In this document: piece after piece, positions 11,772-22,965 of the stretch
Layout of the letters: every line of letters starts with the position of its first letter
Numbering within the stretch: position 1 is the stretch's first letter
Source: Bettongia penicillata ogilbyi
Taxonomy: Eukaryota > Chordata > Mammalia > Diprotodontia > Potoroidae
Assembly (NCBI GenBank): GCA_023548195.1
Contig: JAJHZJ010000751.1
Coordinates: 996,501-1,060,500 of the forward strand
Reading direction: 5' to 3'
DNA: 64,000 nt
Notes under the pieces: model-generated
Database searches by the model: none
What the model saw: only the letters and a program-made list of their open reading frames with translations
Told to the model about the DNA's origin: nothing
Made by a program: the position numbers and the translations under genes

Positions 11772-11937
11772 ACATATATGTGTGTATATATATACATATA
11801 CATATATATGTATATGTATATATATATACATATGTATATGTATATATATACACACATACATACACACATACAAGGATGGACATATGTATGTATACATGGG
11901 CATATATGAATATATGTTTATATATGCTTATATGCAT
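11772..11937. repeat. (TATATG/TACA)n microsatellite
   Basis: Alternating TA, TG and CA steps with imperfect hexamers. Tyrosine/isoleucine-rich frames on both strands come from it. Confidence 0.93.
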
Positions 11938-12619
11938 AAATACTACATTCAAGCTAATTTGTAAAATAAAGCACTAACAGTTGAAGAATTAGGAAAGAAA
12001 ATCCCATGTAGAAAGTGGCATGAAATGAGATTTAATGGAAATAGAGGATTTCCAGAAGGAGCACCCTGTAAGCGTGGAGAGTCAGCCTATGCAAAGGCAT
12101 TGAGTATGGAGATGGAAGGTCTTATGCAAGGTACAGCAATTTGATCTATTTGGTTGGAGCATAAGAGAAATCAGGAGCAAAATAAGGAAAGAGCAGCTGG
12201 AGATGGATGATGAAGGACTCTCAAGACCAAACAGAGGAGTTTGCATTTCATCCTGGAGGCCCCATAAAGCCACAGGAGCAATTTGAGCAGGGAAAGGAGT
12301 GCAATAGCTGTCTGCTAGGAACATCATTTAGTCGGTTGTGTGGATGGGATTAGTAGGAAAAGGGAAGGAACTCAATGCAGTAGACCCTTTAGGACAAGGC
12401 AGAAAAGAAGAAAGGCCTGAACTAAGTTTGTGGTTATGGGAGGAGAGATAAGAGGGTAAAAGGAACAGAGACTGGGGAAGAAGATTTGCTAAGACTTTTC
12501 AACTGATGACAGAAAAGCTAACAATTCAGGTTGTGAATCTTGATGAGGGGTGGGACCTTTGACTGAAATAGGAGAGGAAGGAAGGTGGGTGTGAGTTAGA
12601 GCAACAGATCATTTAGTAA

Positions 12620-12735
12620 AACCCTGACCTCAGAAAGGTGGGCTTGGCCACCTCTCACAAAGTGACTGGGTCAGGGTCACCTAACTGTTAAGCAGTATTG
12701 CCAGGCTATGAACTTTGGTCCTTTGATATATTATA
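12620..12735 (-). mobile_element. MIR-like fragment, antisense
   Basis: caaagtgactgggtcagggt with 'cacctaactgttaagcagta' and 'gaactttggtcctttgat' fit the antisense MIR second half. Confidence 0.45.
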
Positions 12736-12984
12736 TTCAGCTCTTTTCTCACTTACAGCATGTCATTTCCTAGACAGACTTCATCAGTTTAGTTTTAGAC
12801 AAATGATGTAACTTTAGATTTCCTAACCTAATGTAATTCACATTTGTATACATTTCACAAAGGTTGATTTTATTTAATAATAAAAAGTCACAGACAATTA
12901 GCATTTTTCTTAGTCAGAATGAGTTTGTTGCTGCTTAAAATAACTCTGACTCAAGTCTATTTAAAAAAGAGTTGAAAAAACACT

Positions 12985-13228
12985 AGACATGGAGTCTGCA
13001 GACTAGAGGTCTGTAATTGCCTTGGCCACTGATTTGTTGGAAACCTTGGGTAGGAGATAAGTCAGTTACTGTCTCCTGGTCTCAGTTTTCTCATCTGGAG
13101 GAATCAAAATACTAATATATGCCCTGTCTAACTTCTGGGAAGGTAGAGGCTTATATGAGATGATGACAGTGCCTGGAACATCTGGAACATAGTAGGCACT
13201 TAAAAAATATTTATTGACTTGATGACAG
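12985..13228 (+). mobile_element. MIR, near full length
   Basis: Head 'agacatggagtctgcagac', middle 'ctcagttttctcatctgga', end 'agtgcctggaacat' and 'agtaggcacttaaaaaatat'. The end may grade into an L2 tail. Confidence 0.75.
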
Positions 13229-15085
13229 CATTTCAAAGTGTTCTAGATGTGAGGGATGCTCTACAAAATGGAATTTGCCTTGAAACTCATGAGATTCTCA
13301 GCAATTACCTTGAGATTTCTTTACATAATCTCAGGTTTCTTCTTATGACCCCATCAGTATTCTGACACCTTGATGTGGATAAATTATATTTCAATAGCTT
13401 CCACTTCCATGAGTTGATCACAAGCATGCATAAAGTTAAAATCCAGCATGTAGGTTGATGGGATTAGCCATGCAAGTTAGCATGGGCCTGCAGACTTGAA
13501 GAAGTCAGACTAAGAAGCAAAGCAGTTGAATAAAAATAGGAAACAGCCCATTTCTCCTCCCATTCCCATCAATGTCTTTCTTTAGGATTCAGAACCTGTC
13601 TGTCATCAAATAAATCACTTTGACTCAAGGAAGAAAGTGTAAGAAACCACTGAAAATTGGAGAGGTTATAAATTCTTTAAATCTTTCCCTATGACTGAAT
13701 TCCATATCCATCCTTAATTTTCCTCAGTAGCTCAGGTACTTTTTATGTCACCAGCAAATATTTACTGAGTGACACAGTTTCATATAAATGTGGCTTACAG
13801 TTATGGAAGTTTACCGTCTGTAGAGAAGATGTAGGCTAAGAACCACAAATGGAGGCAAAGGGTAGCCTATATTATTAAGTAAGAGCTCAAATATTGGAAA
13901 TCATCTAGTCTCTGAATGTATTAGAGAATCAATTCTTCCTCTTCCCTTTATGGTAAATTTCAGTAGTTGGGCTAGATGGAAGCTCACATCTGGTTTCAAT
14001 AAATCTAAGTAGTAGAATGGAATGGAATCATTGATGAATTTCCAGAGGCTCTCTCACAGTTTGAAAGTTAAGATGGGTCTTGGTGGTATTCAGTCATTTT
14101 CCATAGCCAAGAAAGGTTGTTTTATCTGCATAGCACAATGTTTTAATTTGCAAACAATATGCCTCTAGGAATATCTTTCCTTTTTCTTGTTTTTCTTCTT
14201 CTGCCTTTGAAATAATGAGAGATCCTTGGCATAGGTCCCTATTTCTTCTCAGAGGCCCAATTGATACTGACCCCATTCCTTCCAAAACAAACTTTCCATC
14301 CACCTCTATGACAATTTTGCCTTGGAATTCCATATCAAAGTCTCATTTTTCTCAACTACCAAAATGTAGCTGAATACTTAGAAAACCCTGCTTGTAGTTC
14401 CAGTAGCTAGAGTGTTTTTGCTTGGTTTTCTCATTAAGAATTACAATATTTTCTCCAAAATTTTCATATTAATCATGCCACTATGCATGCAATCTATAAA
14501 CAATCTTAACTCTACTGTAGTTTAGAACAGCCAGACTTTGAACCAGAACCTCTCTGGAATTCTTGCTGTTAGGGGAAAATGTATCAAAAAGATAGTAATT
14601 TAGCACCATGTGCCTTATAATTAGCTTAATCGTTGTCAGCATGTAGCTATAAACCAAATACCAATTAGTCCTATTTGTATAACCATGGTGCTTTTCTAGT
14701 TGTCTTTGAGTTAAAGTTTCTTATTTGAGTAACTTAGAGGCCCCAGTGCACAACAGGAAACATGGCTTTTTCATACATTTTTAAATGTGTGAATGAACTG
14801 CATATTAAGTCTGGCTATGCAAATGAGTTGAGTTGATATGATCTTAATAGCAAGACAGGTTTTTTAACACTTAAAAATTCAACAAATGCAGGAAAACATT
14901 CTGTGAAATACTTCCACAGTCCATGAATTGGGAATGGATTACAGGAGATTTACTTATTAATATCCACTAGATATCCATAGCATTAATGTTTCGCTTCCTT
15001 TGTCTGAAGAAATTTTGCCTGTGACATTACCCTACTTAATGAATTTCAATGACTCCATAATATTTACAGGATAAAAATATAAATT
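13229..15085. other. Unassigned single-copy-looking block
   Basis: No repeat family, coding frame or RNA gene recognised over 1.85 kb. A 79-codon antisense frame at 14094-14333 has no recognisable domain. Confidence 0.45.
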
Positions 15086-15091
15086 ACATGA

Positions 15092-15222
15092 CTTGTCTTT
15101 TTCCCTTAAGGCAATTGGGGTTAAGTGACATGCCCAGGGTCACACAACTAGTAAATGTCTGAGACCAGAATAGAACTAAGGTCCTCCTGACTCTAAGGGT
15201 GCCACCGAGCTGCTCCTTTATA
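15092..15222 (-). mobile_element. tRNA-derived SINE, antisense, tailless form
   Basis: Starts 'ttaaggcaattggggttaag', then 'tgacatgcccagggtcacac', 'tagtaaatgtctgag', 'ggtcctcctgactctaaggg' and ends 'ccgagctgctcc'. It lacks the RTE-like tail of the longer form. Confidence 0.85.
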
Positions 15223-15700
15223 CCCTGTCCTTTAAAGTCCTTCACAGTGTACTTCTAGAATACCTTTCAGGACTTATTGTGCATTTTTTTCTTTATACTT
15301 CCATGTTCCAGTCAAACTATCTTCCTTGCTATTTATTCCCTGAACTTGGTACTCCATCTACCACCACTAAGCTTTTGCCGAGGCTATCCTTCACACCCAG
15401 AGTGAACTCCCTTCTTACCTCCACCTCTTTAAATCCCAAGTTTCCTTCTAGTCTAAGCTTATTTGCCATCTTCTACATGAAGCCCTTCCTGCTCACCTTA
15501 ATAGGTACGCTACCATATTACCTCAATACCCTTTTCAAATGATTTATATAGATACTTGTCAATTAACATGTTATTATTTCTAATAGGATGCAAACTCAGG
15601 AAAGGCACATTTTTTTTGTCTTTATATAAGTCTTTAGTTCTTATTGCAGTACTTTATATTTAGTAGGTGCTTAATACACATATATTGCATTGAATGGGAA
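15223..15700 (+). mobile_element. L2 3' region
   Basis: Landmarks: 'tctacatgaagcccttcctg', 'aggatgcaaactcaggaaag', 'gtaggtgcttaataca'. This covers the last part of L2 and its tail. Confidence 0.8.
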
Positions 15701-15754
15701 CGTAATGAAAGCAATATATTAAGAGAAAAATGCAAACCTGCAGATATCAAGGTC

Positions 15755-15766
15755 AAATTTGCCTCT
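15755..15766. repeat. Target-site duplication, left copy
   Basis: aaatttgcctct. The right copy at 18547-18557 is aaattgcctct, one base shorter. They bracket the HAL1 at 15767-18546. Confidence 0.7.
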
Positions 15767-16474
15767 TTGGAGGAGGGGCAGAGCCAAGATGGCAGAATAA
15801 AAAGATGCACATACTCTAACTCTTCCCCCACAGCCCACAAAATATCTGTAAAAAAAGCAACAAATTCTAGAGCAGAAGAAGCCACAGGATGACAGAATGG
15901 AGGAGATTTCCATTCCAAGGTGACCTGGAAGGCCAATGTGAAAGGTCTGTTGCACTGGATGCAGAGCAGAGCACAGCCCAGCTTTGGCAGCACAGTGTCA
16001 GGAAGAACAGGACCTGAGGTGGGATCCCCAGCAGCAGCAGAGGTTCACAGACCTCCCAAAACACAAATGCCAGAGGCAGCTCCAAAGGTTGGTGAGAGGG
16101 TGTTTTGACCTGTGTGACTAGGGAGCTGGGTCATCCCCTAGCCCTGGACCCAGACTGTGGCAGCAGGCAATGGCAGCAGCTGGGGTGGTAGCTGAGGTGG
16201 CAGTGACCACAGCAGGCATTGTGGGAGACTGAGAGTAAAGCTCCTGGGGGTATTGAGCAGCTGATTGAACCTCATCCCTGAGTGACTGACCCACCCTCAC
16301 CTAAAACCCCTAGGGGAATTGCACAGCTGATTTGAATCTCAGTCACAAGCTAGGCCAGGGAGTAAACCCCTTTCCCTGAATTGTACCACACTGGAGGAGC
16401 TGAGAACTTACAGGTCCCCAGAGTATACCCTTCTCTTGACAAAGGACTCAAAAGTCAAGTAACTGGTTATGAAA

Positions 16475-17525
16475 ATGATCAAAATTATGAAAAAAATAAG
16501 ATTATAGAAGGTTACTTTATTGGTCAACAGGTATTCTCTCCCATCCTTTCAGATGAGGAAGAACAATGTTTACCATCAGGAGAAGACATAAAAGTCAAGG
16601 CTTTTGCATCCAAGACCTCCAAAATAATTATGCAATGGTCCCAGGCCATGAAAGAGTTAAAAAAGTACTTTGAAAATCAAATAAAAGAGGTGAGGAAAAA
16701 TTGGGAAGGAAAATGAGAACAATGCAAGAAAATCATGAAAAGTGAGTCAACTTGCTAAAGGAGACCCAAAAAAATGCTGGAGGAAAAACACCTTTAAAAA
16801 TAGACTAACTCAAATGGCAAAAGAGACCCAAAAAGTCAATGAGAAGAAGAATGATTTAAAAAGCAGAATTAGCCAAATGGAAAAGGAGGTTCAAAAACTC
16901 ACTGAAGAAAATAGTTTTTTAAAAATTAGAATGGAACAGATGGAAGCTAATGACTTCATGAGAGACCAAGAAATTACAAGACAAAACCAAAAGAATGAAA
17001 AAATAGAAGATACTGTGAAATATCTCATTGGAAATACAACTGACCTGGAAAATAGATCCAGCAGAGACAATTTAAAAATTATGGGACTACTTGAAAGCCA
17101 TGATCAAAAAAGAGCCTGGACATCATCTTTCATGAAATTATCAAGGAAAACTACCCTGATGTTCTAGAACTAGAGGGCCAAATAAATATTGAAAGAATCC
17201 ACCAATCATCTCTGGAAAGAGATCTGAAAAGAGAAACCCCTAGGAATAAATTCTGGAGTTCCTAGGTCACTGAGGAAATATTGCAAGCAGCTAGAAAGAA
17301 ACAATTTGAATATTTTGGAAATACAATCAGAATAACACAAGATCTAGCACCTTCTGCATTAAGGGATCAAAAGACTTGGAATATGATATTCCAGAAGTCA
17401 AAGGAACTAGGATTAAAACCAATAATCACCTACCCAGACAAACTTTTCAAAACTTCAATGAAATAGAAAACTTTCAAGCATTCCTGATGAAAAAAACAGA
17501 GCTGAAAAGAAAGTTTGATTTTCAA
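16475..17525 (+). pseudogene. ORF1: HAL1 ORF1 relic
   Basis: Decayed ORF1. The start ATG (16475) is out of frame with the following YFIGQQVFSPILSDEEEQC segment because of an early indel. A stop follows EVRKNWEGK where other copies continue (16714-16716). The coiled-coil region resumes as a separate frame (16742-17167, heptad-rich, e.g. QMEKEVQKLTEENSFLK). The RRM core begins NLKIMGLLESHD. Part of the C-terminal domain reads LKPIITYPDKL. The normal terminal TAA is CAA at 17523. Not functional. Confidence 0.85.
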
Positions 17526-17672
17526 ACACAAGAATCAAGAGAAAGATGAAAAGTTAAACAGGAAAGAGAAATCACAAGGCACTTAGTAAAGTTGGACAGT
17601 TACACTTCTATGTGGAAAGATAATATTTTAACTCTTGAAACTTTTCTCAGTATCTGGGTAGTTGGAGCGATT

Positions 17673-17713
17673 ATACACACACACACACACACACACATAC
17701 ACACACATATATA
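17673..17713. repeat. (CA)n microsatellite inside the HAL1 3' UTR
   Basis: At the same place in the 3' UTR as the (CA)n of the 52.0-kb copy and the (TG)n of the antisense 2.0-kb copy. Confidence 0.95.
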
Positions 17714-18950
17714 GGGAGAGAGACAGAGAGCACAGAGTGAGTTAAATAGGAAGGGATCATATCTAAAAAAATAAAATTATGGGGTGAAAGAGGAATATAT
17801 TGAGAGGAAAAAAGGAAAAATGGAATAGGGCAAATTATCTCTCATAGAAGAGGCAAGAAAAAGCTTTTCAAATGGAGGGGGGGAAAGAGGGAGGAGAGAG
17901 GGGAAAAAGTGAAGCTTACTCTCACCACATTTGGCTCAAGGAAGGAATAGCATGCACCCTCAATTTGGTATGAAAATCTATCTTACACTACAGGAAAATA
18001 GGGGAGAAGAGGATAAGCAGGGTGGGAGTGATGATGGAAGAGAGGGCAAATGGAAGGAGGGAGCAATTAGAAGTCAACACTCTTGGGGAGGGACAAGCTC
18101 AAAAAAGAGAATAGAAGAAATGGGGGGAAGGATAGAATGGAGGAAAATGTAGTTAGTATTATACATGATTATTATGGAAGTCATTTGCAAAACTACACCT
18201 ATGTAACCTATATTGAATTGCTTGCCTTCTCAGTGGGAATGAGTGTGGAAGTAGGAAGGAAGAGAAATTGGAACTCAAAGTTTTAGGAACAAATGTTGAG
18301 AATTGTTTTTGCATACAACTGGGAAATAAAAAATATGGGTAATGGGATATAGAAATTTATCTTGCCCTGCAGGACAAGAGAGAAGATAAGGATAAAGGAA
18401 GGGAATGGTGTTAGTAGAGAGAAAACATTGGTAGAAGGTGCAATCAGAATGCAAAGTGTTTTGGGGTTGGGGGAGGGAAGATGAGGAGAAAATTTGGTGC
18501 TAAAAATTTTGTCAAAATGAATGTTAAAAACAAAAAAAATGTTTTTAAATTGCCTCTGCAATATCTAGTGATAAAGGGTTGGATGACTGGTCAGAAGGAC
18601 CTTTGCTGGCACTTGGTATAGGATTCTGTTGCATTGTTTGGATCCCAATCCCAGGGTGATGAAAAGCACTAGTATATTAGAGCTTGCAGCTGTGCATGGT
18701 AGCAAGGACTCTGGTCACATTTCCAGGGTGGAAAAGTATGCTTGTGGTTGCTCACAGACCAGATCACAAGTTGTGAGAGCATTGACCACACCTCTCCTTA
18801 GATCATACTACCCTGGAGAAACTGAAAGCTTTTAGATCCCCAAAATTAGCTCTGAAAATCACTGCAAACAAGCCAAAACAAAACCCTGAAGTTTTTAGTC
18901 AGTGCTCAAATTCTAAAACAAAGTTAAAATTCCAGAAATAGGCTAGAAAA

Positions 18951-19897
18951 ATGAGCAAACAGCAAAACAAGGACTTAAACATTAAAAAGTTACTATTGAC
19001 AGAGCCTCCAAGAAAAAAATGTGGATTGGTCTCAGGCTCAAAAAGAATCCTTGTAAGAGCTCAAAAAAGATTTTAAAAATCTAATAAAAAAAGTTGAGGT
19101 AAAACTGGGGAAAGAAATGAGAGTGATTAAAATAATATCTTAAAAACATAATAGCTCAATTGGTAAAAGAAGCACAAAAATTCACGAAAGAGATCTCCTT
19201 AAAAAGCAAAATTAGCCAAATGGAAAACAAGATACAAAAGTTCGATGAAGAATATAATTCCTTAAAAAATTACAATTTGACAAGTGGGAGCTAGTAACTC
19301 CAAGACACATTAAAAAATAAATCAAACAAAATCAAAATAATGAAAAAAGTAGAAAATGTGTTTATCTCAGGGCGAAAAACAACTAACCTGCAAATATATT
19401 GGAAAAAAAGGTCATTTAAGAGTTACTGGACTGCCTGAAAGCCATGATAAAAACAAGAGCTTAAACATCATGTTTCAAGAAATTATAAAGGAAAAGTGCC
19501 CCAATATCTTATCTTTTATCAAGAAGGTAAAATAAAAATTGAAAGAATCCACTGATCACCTCCAAAAAGAGATCCACAAATGAAATCTCCTAGCTATATT
19601 TTAGACAAATTCCAGAGTTCCCAGGTGAAAGAGAAAATATTGCAGTCAGAAGAAAACAATTCAAATATGGAGCCACAGTCAAGATAAAACAAGATTTATC
19701 AGCTTTTACATTAAAAGATCTAAGGGTTTGGAATATGATATTCTGGAGGATGAAAGAACTAGGATTACAACCAAGAACCATTTACCCAGGAGAACTTAGT
19801 ATAATCCTCCAGGGGAAAAATTGACATTCATTGAATTAGAAGACTTTAAGCATTTCTGGTCAATAGACCCAAGCTGAATGTAAAATTTGACATTTAA
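18951..19897 (+). pseudogene. ORF1: L1 ORF1 relic
   Basis: Starts at an ATG (18951) with a basic beginning and ends at TAA 19895-19897 in the position homologous to other copies. Many stops interrupt it. The coiled-coil words (caaattagccaaatggaaaa), RRM start (gttactggactgcctgaaag) and C-terminal block (caagaaccatttacccagg) remain visible in the DNA. Confidence 0.7.
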
Positions 19898-19929
19898 ATA
19901 TAAGACTCAAGAGAAGTATAACACAAGTT

Positions 19930-20720
19930 CCTCTGATAAAGTTTTCATTTCTCACATATGTAGAGAACTGACTCAAATTAATTTTTTTGAAAAGATCATT
20001 TTGCAATCAACAAATGCTCAAAAGATATGAATAGGTAGTTCTCAGAAGCTATAGTTATAAGAAAAAAAGTACTCTGAATCACTATTAATTAGAGAAAGGT
20101 AAATTAAAACAGCCCCACTCCTATCACATTGGCTAATGCTACAGAAAAGGAAAATGTCAAATGTTGGAGGGAACATGGGAAAAGTGAGACACTAATGTAC
20201 TTGTTGGAGTTGTGAACTAATACAACCATTCTGGAGAACAATTTGGAACTATGCCCAAAGGGCTATAAAACTGCACATACTCTTTGATCCACCAATATTA
20301 CTACTAGGTTTGTATCCCAAAGAGATTTTAAAAAAAAGAAAGGAAAAGGACCCATGTGTACACAAACATTTATAGAGACTCTTTTTTGTGTTGGCAAAAA
20401 GTTGGAAATTGGGGGAATGGCCATGACTTGGAGAATGACTGAACAAGTTGCAGCATATGATTTTGATTCATATTTATGAACTATAAGAAAGGACTAGCAG
20501 GATGCTCTTAGAAAAAAACCTGTAAAGACTTACATCAGCTGATGTAAAGTGAAGTGAGCAGAACTGGAAGAACTTTGTATATGGTACAATGGTGAACTTA
20601 TGAATGCCTTAGCTATTCTCAGCAAAACAGTTACCTATGATGATTCCAAAGGATTTGTGATGATAAATGTTATCCATCTTCAGAATAAAAAATGGAGTCT
20701 GAATGCAGATTGAAAAATAT
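19930..20720 (+). pseudogene. ORF2: L1 ORF2 C-terminal remnant
   Basis: DNA collinear with the last ~250 codons of marsupial L1 ORF2, the region after the reverse transcriptase. Blocks include 'aaccattctggagaacaatt', 'atgcccaaagggctataaa' and 'aaagacttacatcagctgat'. All frames contain stops. The same blocks occur reversed in the 27.6-28.5 kb element. Confidence 0.8.
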
Positions 20721-20984
20721 TTTTTAACTTTAATTTTCTTGTTTTTTTTGTCTGTGTTTTCTTTCACAACATGACTACTACAGAAATATGTTTTACATGT
20801 CTACATATGTATAATATATACCAAACTGCTTGACTTTTCAATGAGGGAGGGAAGAAAGGAGAGAGAGAGAGAGAGCATTTACAACTCAAAATTTATAAAA
20901 ATTAATGTTAATTCTTTTTGCATACAATTGGGAAAAATAAAATATTAAATAAATATTTTGAAAAATAAATGTTTATTGACTGAC

Positions 20985-21180
20985 TCCTACTTCTGTCCTC
21001 TGAGGCCAAAAAGAACTAATCTTATTATTCTTCTATATGCTAGTTCTTCAGTTCTTTGAAGATAAAAGATCTCCTGAGTCTTCTCATCTTTGGGTTAAAT
21101 ATCCCAGTGCCTTCAATTGATCTAGCTCTGATACATTACCATAATGTGACAGAGATTCCTAAAGGCTATGAGAAATATCA
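20985..21180 (-). mobile_element. CR1/L3-type LINE fragment, antisense
   Basis: tcttcagttctttgaagata, 'tcctgagtcttctcatcttt' and 'ccagtgccttcaattgatct' match the order seen again at 34.64-34.73 kb, where an antisense CR1-like reverse-transcriptase remnant follows. Confidence 0.5.
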
Positions 21181-21279
21181 CCAACAACATTTGTCAGATT
21201 GAATCGAAATATCTGAAAGAGCGTTTTACTGAAATTCAGGAACTGTGGTTGGTTTTTTTGTTTGTTTGTTTCTCTTGTA

Positions 21280-21430
21280 GCTTTATCACTGGATCGTGGT
21301 ATGAACTTGAACGAAATGTTGACCTTGTCCCCTAACCTCTCAGAGCATCAGCCTTATCATCTGGAAAGAGGAGGTTTGGGTAATATAAACTGCAATGTCC
21401 AACCCTATCATCCTCTGATTTCTTGAGTTT
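21280..21430 (+). mobile_element. MIR fragment
   Basis: ggtatgaacttgaacg, 'cctctcagagcatcagcctt', 'atcatctggaaagaggaggt' follow MIR plus-strand order, heavily diverged. Confidence 0.4.
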
Positions 21431-22595
21431 CTTTCCATCCTTATGATACATGAATATAGAATCCCAGGACTGTTTTTCCTCATGTTTTCTCATTTTTGCC
21501 ACCCATGGTTAGAGAATAATTAGGAAAGTTGGAGGAAAAACAGTAGTATAAGTGAGGAATTCAGCTCCAGCTCCTGGGAAGTAAGCCATGAAGTAACATA
21601 TGCTTTATTTTTCTCTTTTGCTTGTTCAACACATTGCTGAAAATGGCAAGAATTAATTCCTTAACTGAGATTTCTCTCTGTTCTTTTGCTGCTTGTGATA
21701 TGAATGCATAACTTGAGTATGGTTGATTAGATGGTAAGTCTGTAGAGTTTGGGCTTGCTCCAGCAGCCTGGGAGGATAGTATTCATTTAGTAGCATCCAG
21801 GGTCTGCTTCTTTGTCATTCTGTTCTGAAGCAAGGACATGGCGGATCATGATCTTGGGCAAAAATCTGTTTGTTGTTGATATGTGCATGGTGGCGAGATA
21901 ATTACTATTTCCTTCTTTTGCGGAAATCCAAGGAATTTAGATATCTTATTTAGACTATAATATCTCTGGGATCAAGAGCTGAACATGTAGAAAAGGTATT
22001 TTGGGCAAGTTTCCCAACCTTCTGTAAAACTCCAACAAGGATGGACTACATAACCAGATGCTGCAAAAATACCCAGTCACCTTCAATAATATTCTAGCCC
22101 CATACTCTGTTCACCAGCCATATTATAATAATCAGGGCATCTTTTAATATTCTTTAGAAGAGTACAGGATGGGGGGCTAGTAATGCACTTACAAAACATG
22201 AAGTAAAGAACAATAGGTTATTGAAGCATTTTTTTAATGAGTGGAAGGAAGACTATAAGGATACATAGATATACTGTACAGGTTTGAAAGTTATATATTG
22301 AAATCAGAAAATGCAAGTGATTCTTATGAGAGAGGCACAGTTTTGTGTTTTTTTCTTCAGACAGTCTCCTTTTTCTATTTTACCTTGTATATATAAATGC
22401 ATATTTTAATTGCTTTTTATTCAAAATTTTAGAAAATTAACAAGTTTTCATAGAGTCATAACTCAAATTCCCCCAAATGATAATGAAAATACATGCATAT
22501 AGATACATCCATGCATACATAGATATATATACTTGCATATAATATATGTATATGTGTGTATGTATATAGATATATACAGCACACACACAGTACTC
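21431..22595. other. Unassigned DNA ending in a TA/TG-rich tract
   Basis: No gene or repeat family recognised. Bases about 22490-22590 form an imperfect (TATG)/(TACA) microsatellite. Confidence 0.45.
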
Positions 22596-22599
22596 TGAT

Positions 22600-22795
22600 T
22601 TTATAATGCTTTTTCAAACATTATTTTATTATGTATTCACTGAAACTAGCTTGGCAAGTCTTCTTATCTTTCCATCTTAGAGATGGGGCAATTGAGGCTC
22701 TGAGAGTGAAAATGACTTTGCTAAAGTTCAGACAAAGAAGGATGTCAGATTCATGACTAAAACTCAGATCTTCTGATCTGGCTTCTCATGATCTA
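22600..22795 (-). mobile_element. MIR, antisense
   Basis: tttttcaaacattattttat, 'agatggggcaattgaggctc', 'gactttgctaaagttcagac' and 'aactcagatcttctgatctg'. Confidence 0.65.
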
Positions 22796-22799
22796 ATGG

Positions 22800-22965
22800 G
22801 ATTCAGATCTGGAATGGAACATGAAGACTATCTTATTCAATCCCCTCATTTTACAAATTAGGAAACTGAGGCACAGAGAGGCTAAATGTGTTATCAATGA
22901 CTACCAGGTGGAAGAGCTGAAATTGGAATACAGGATATCTTTGCTCTAAATCCAATGCATACCAT
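22800..22965 (-). mobile_element. MIR-related SINE, antisense
   Basis: gattcagatctggaatggaa, then 'ttacaaattaggaaactgag' and 'gcacagagaggctaaatg'. Same variant as at 9.47 and 57.46 kb. Confidence 0.7.

Larger units (their letters stand above)
11520..12620 (-). mobile_element. L2, antisense, long fragment carrying two simple-repeat expansions
   Basis: Antisense L2 landmarks in order: 'attaaacacctgttactggc', 'accctgtcacttcaaggaat', 'tgcaaaggcattgagtatgg', 'aaacagaggagtttgcattt' and 'gcaatttgagcagggaaa'. The L2 is interrupted by a purine tract at about 11578-11708 and by a TA/CA-rich tract at 11772-11937. Confidence 0.8.
15767..18546 (+). mobile_element. HAL1 (ORF1-only L1 derivative), full-length
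   Basis: A 2.78-kb unit: 5' end 'ggcagagccaagatggcaga', a 5' UTR of about 0.7 kb, ORF1 relic, and a 3' UTR with a (CA)n run at 17673-17713 and two diverged tail modules (about 17970-18340 and 18345-18540). ORF1's end passes straight into this 3' UTR with no reverse-transcriptase sequence. Near-identical flanking 11-12-base duplications show it inserted as this ORF1-only unit. The family is known as HAL1; its mobilisation by L1 enzymes is established for the class and inferred here. CpG sites in the 5' UTR are mostly lost, suggesting it is older than the 52.0-kb copy. Confidence 0.88.
18560..20950 (+). mobile_element. L1 with internal deletion joining ORF1 to the end of ORF2
   Basis: The 5' region (18560-18950) and ORF1 are L1/HAL1-like but more diverged than the neighbouring HAL1. 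About 30 bases after the ORF1 stop, near 19920-19935, the sequence changes abruptly to the last part of L1 ORF2 ('gataaagttttcatttctca') and continues through the typical marsupial L1 3' UTR ('gtctgaatgcagattgaaa', 'ctttcacaacatgact', 'acaactcaaaatttataaaa') to a tail near 20945. At least the endonuclease and reverse-transcriptase parts of ORF2 are absent. Either one deleted L1 or two abutting insertions would explain this. Confidence 0.75.

Noticed and set aside
11536..11952. 138-codon antisense frame
   Set aside because: Formed by a microsatellite and a polypyrimidine tract inside an antisense L2.
15634..16108. Overlapping frames of 60-119 codons around 15.6-16.3 kb
   Set aside because: They span an L2 tail, the target-site duplication and the HAL1 5' UTR; frames cross insertion boundaries.
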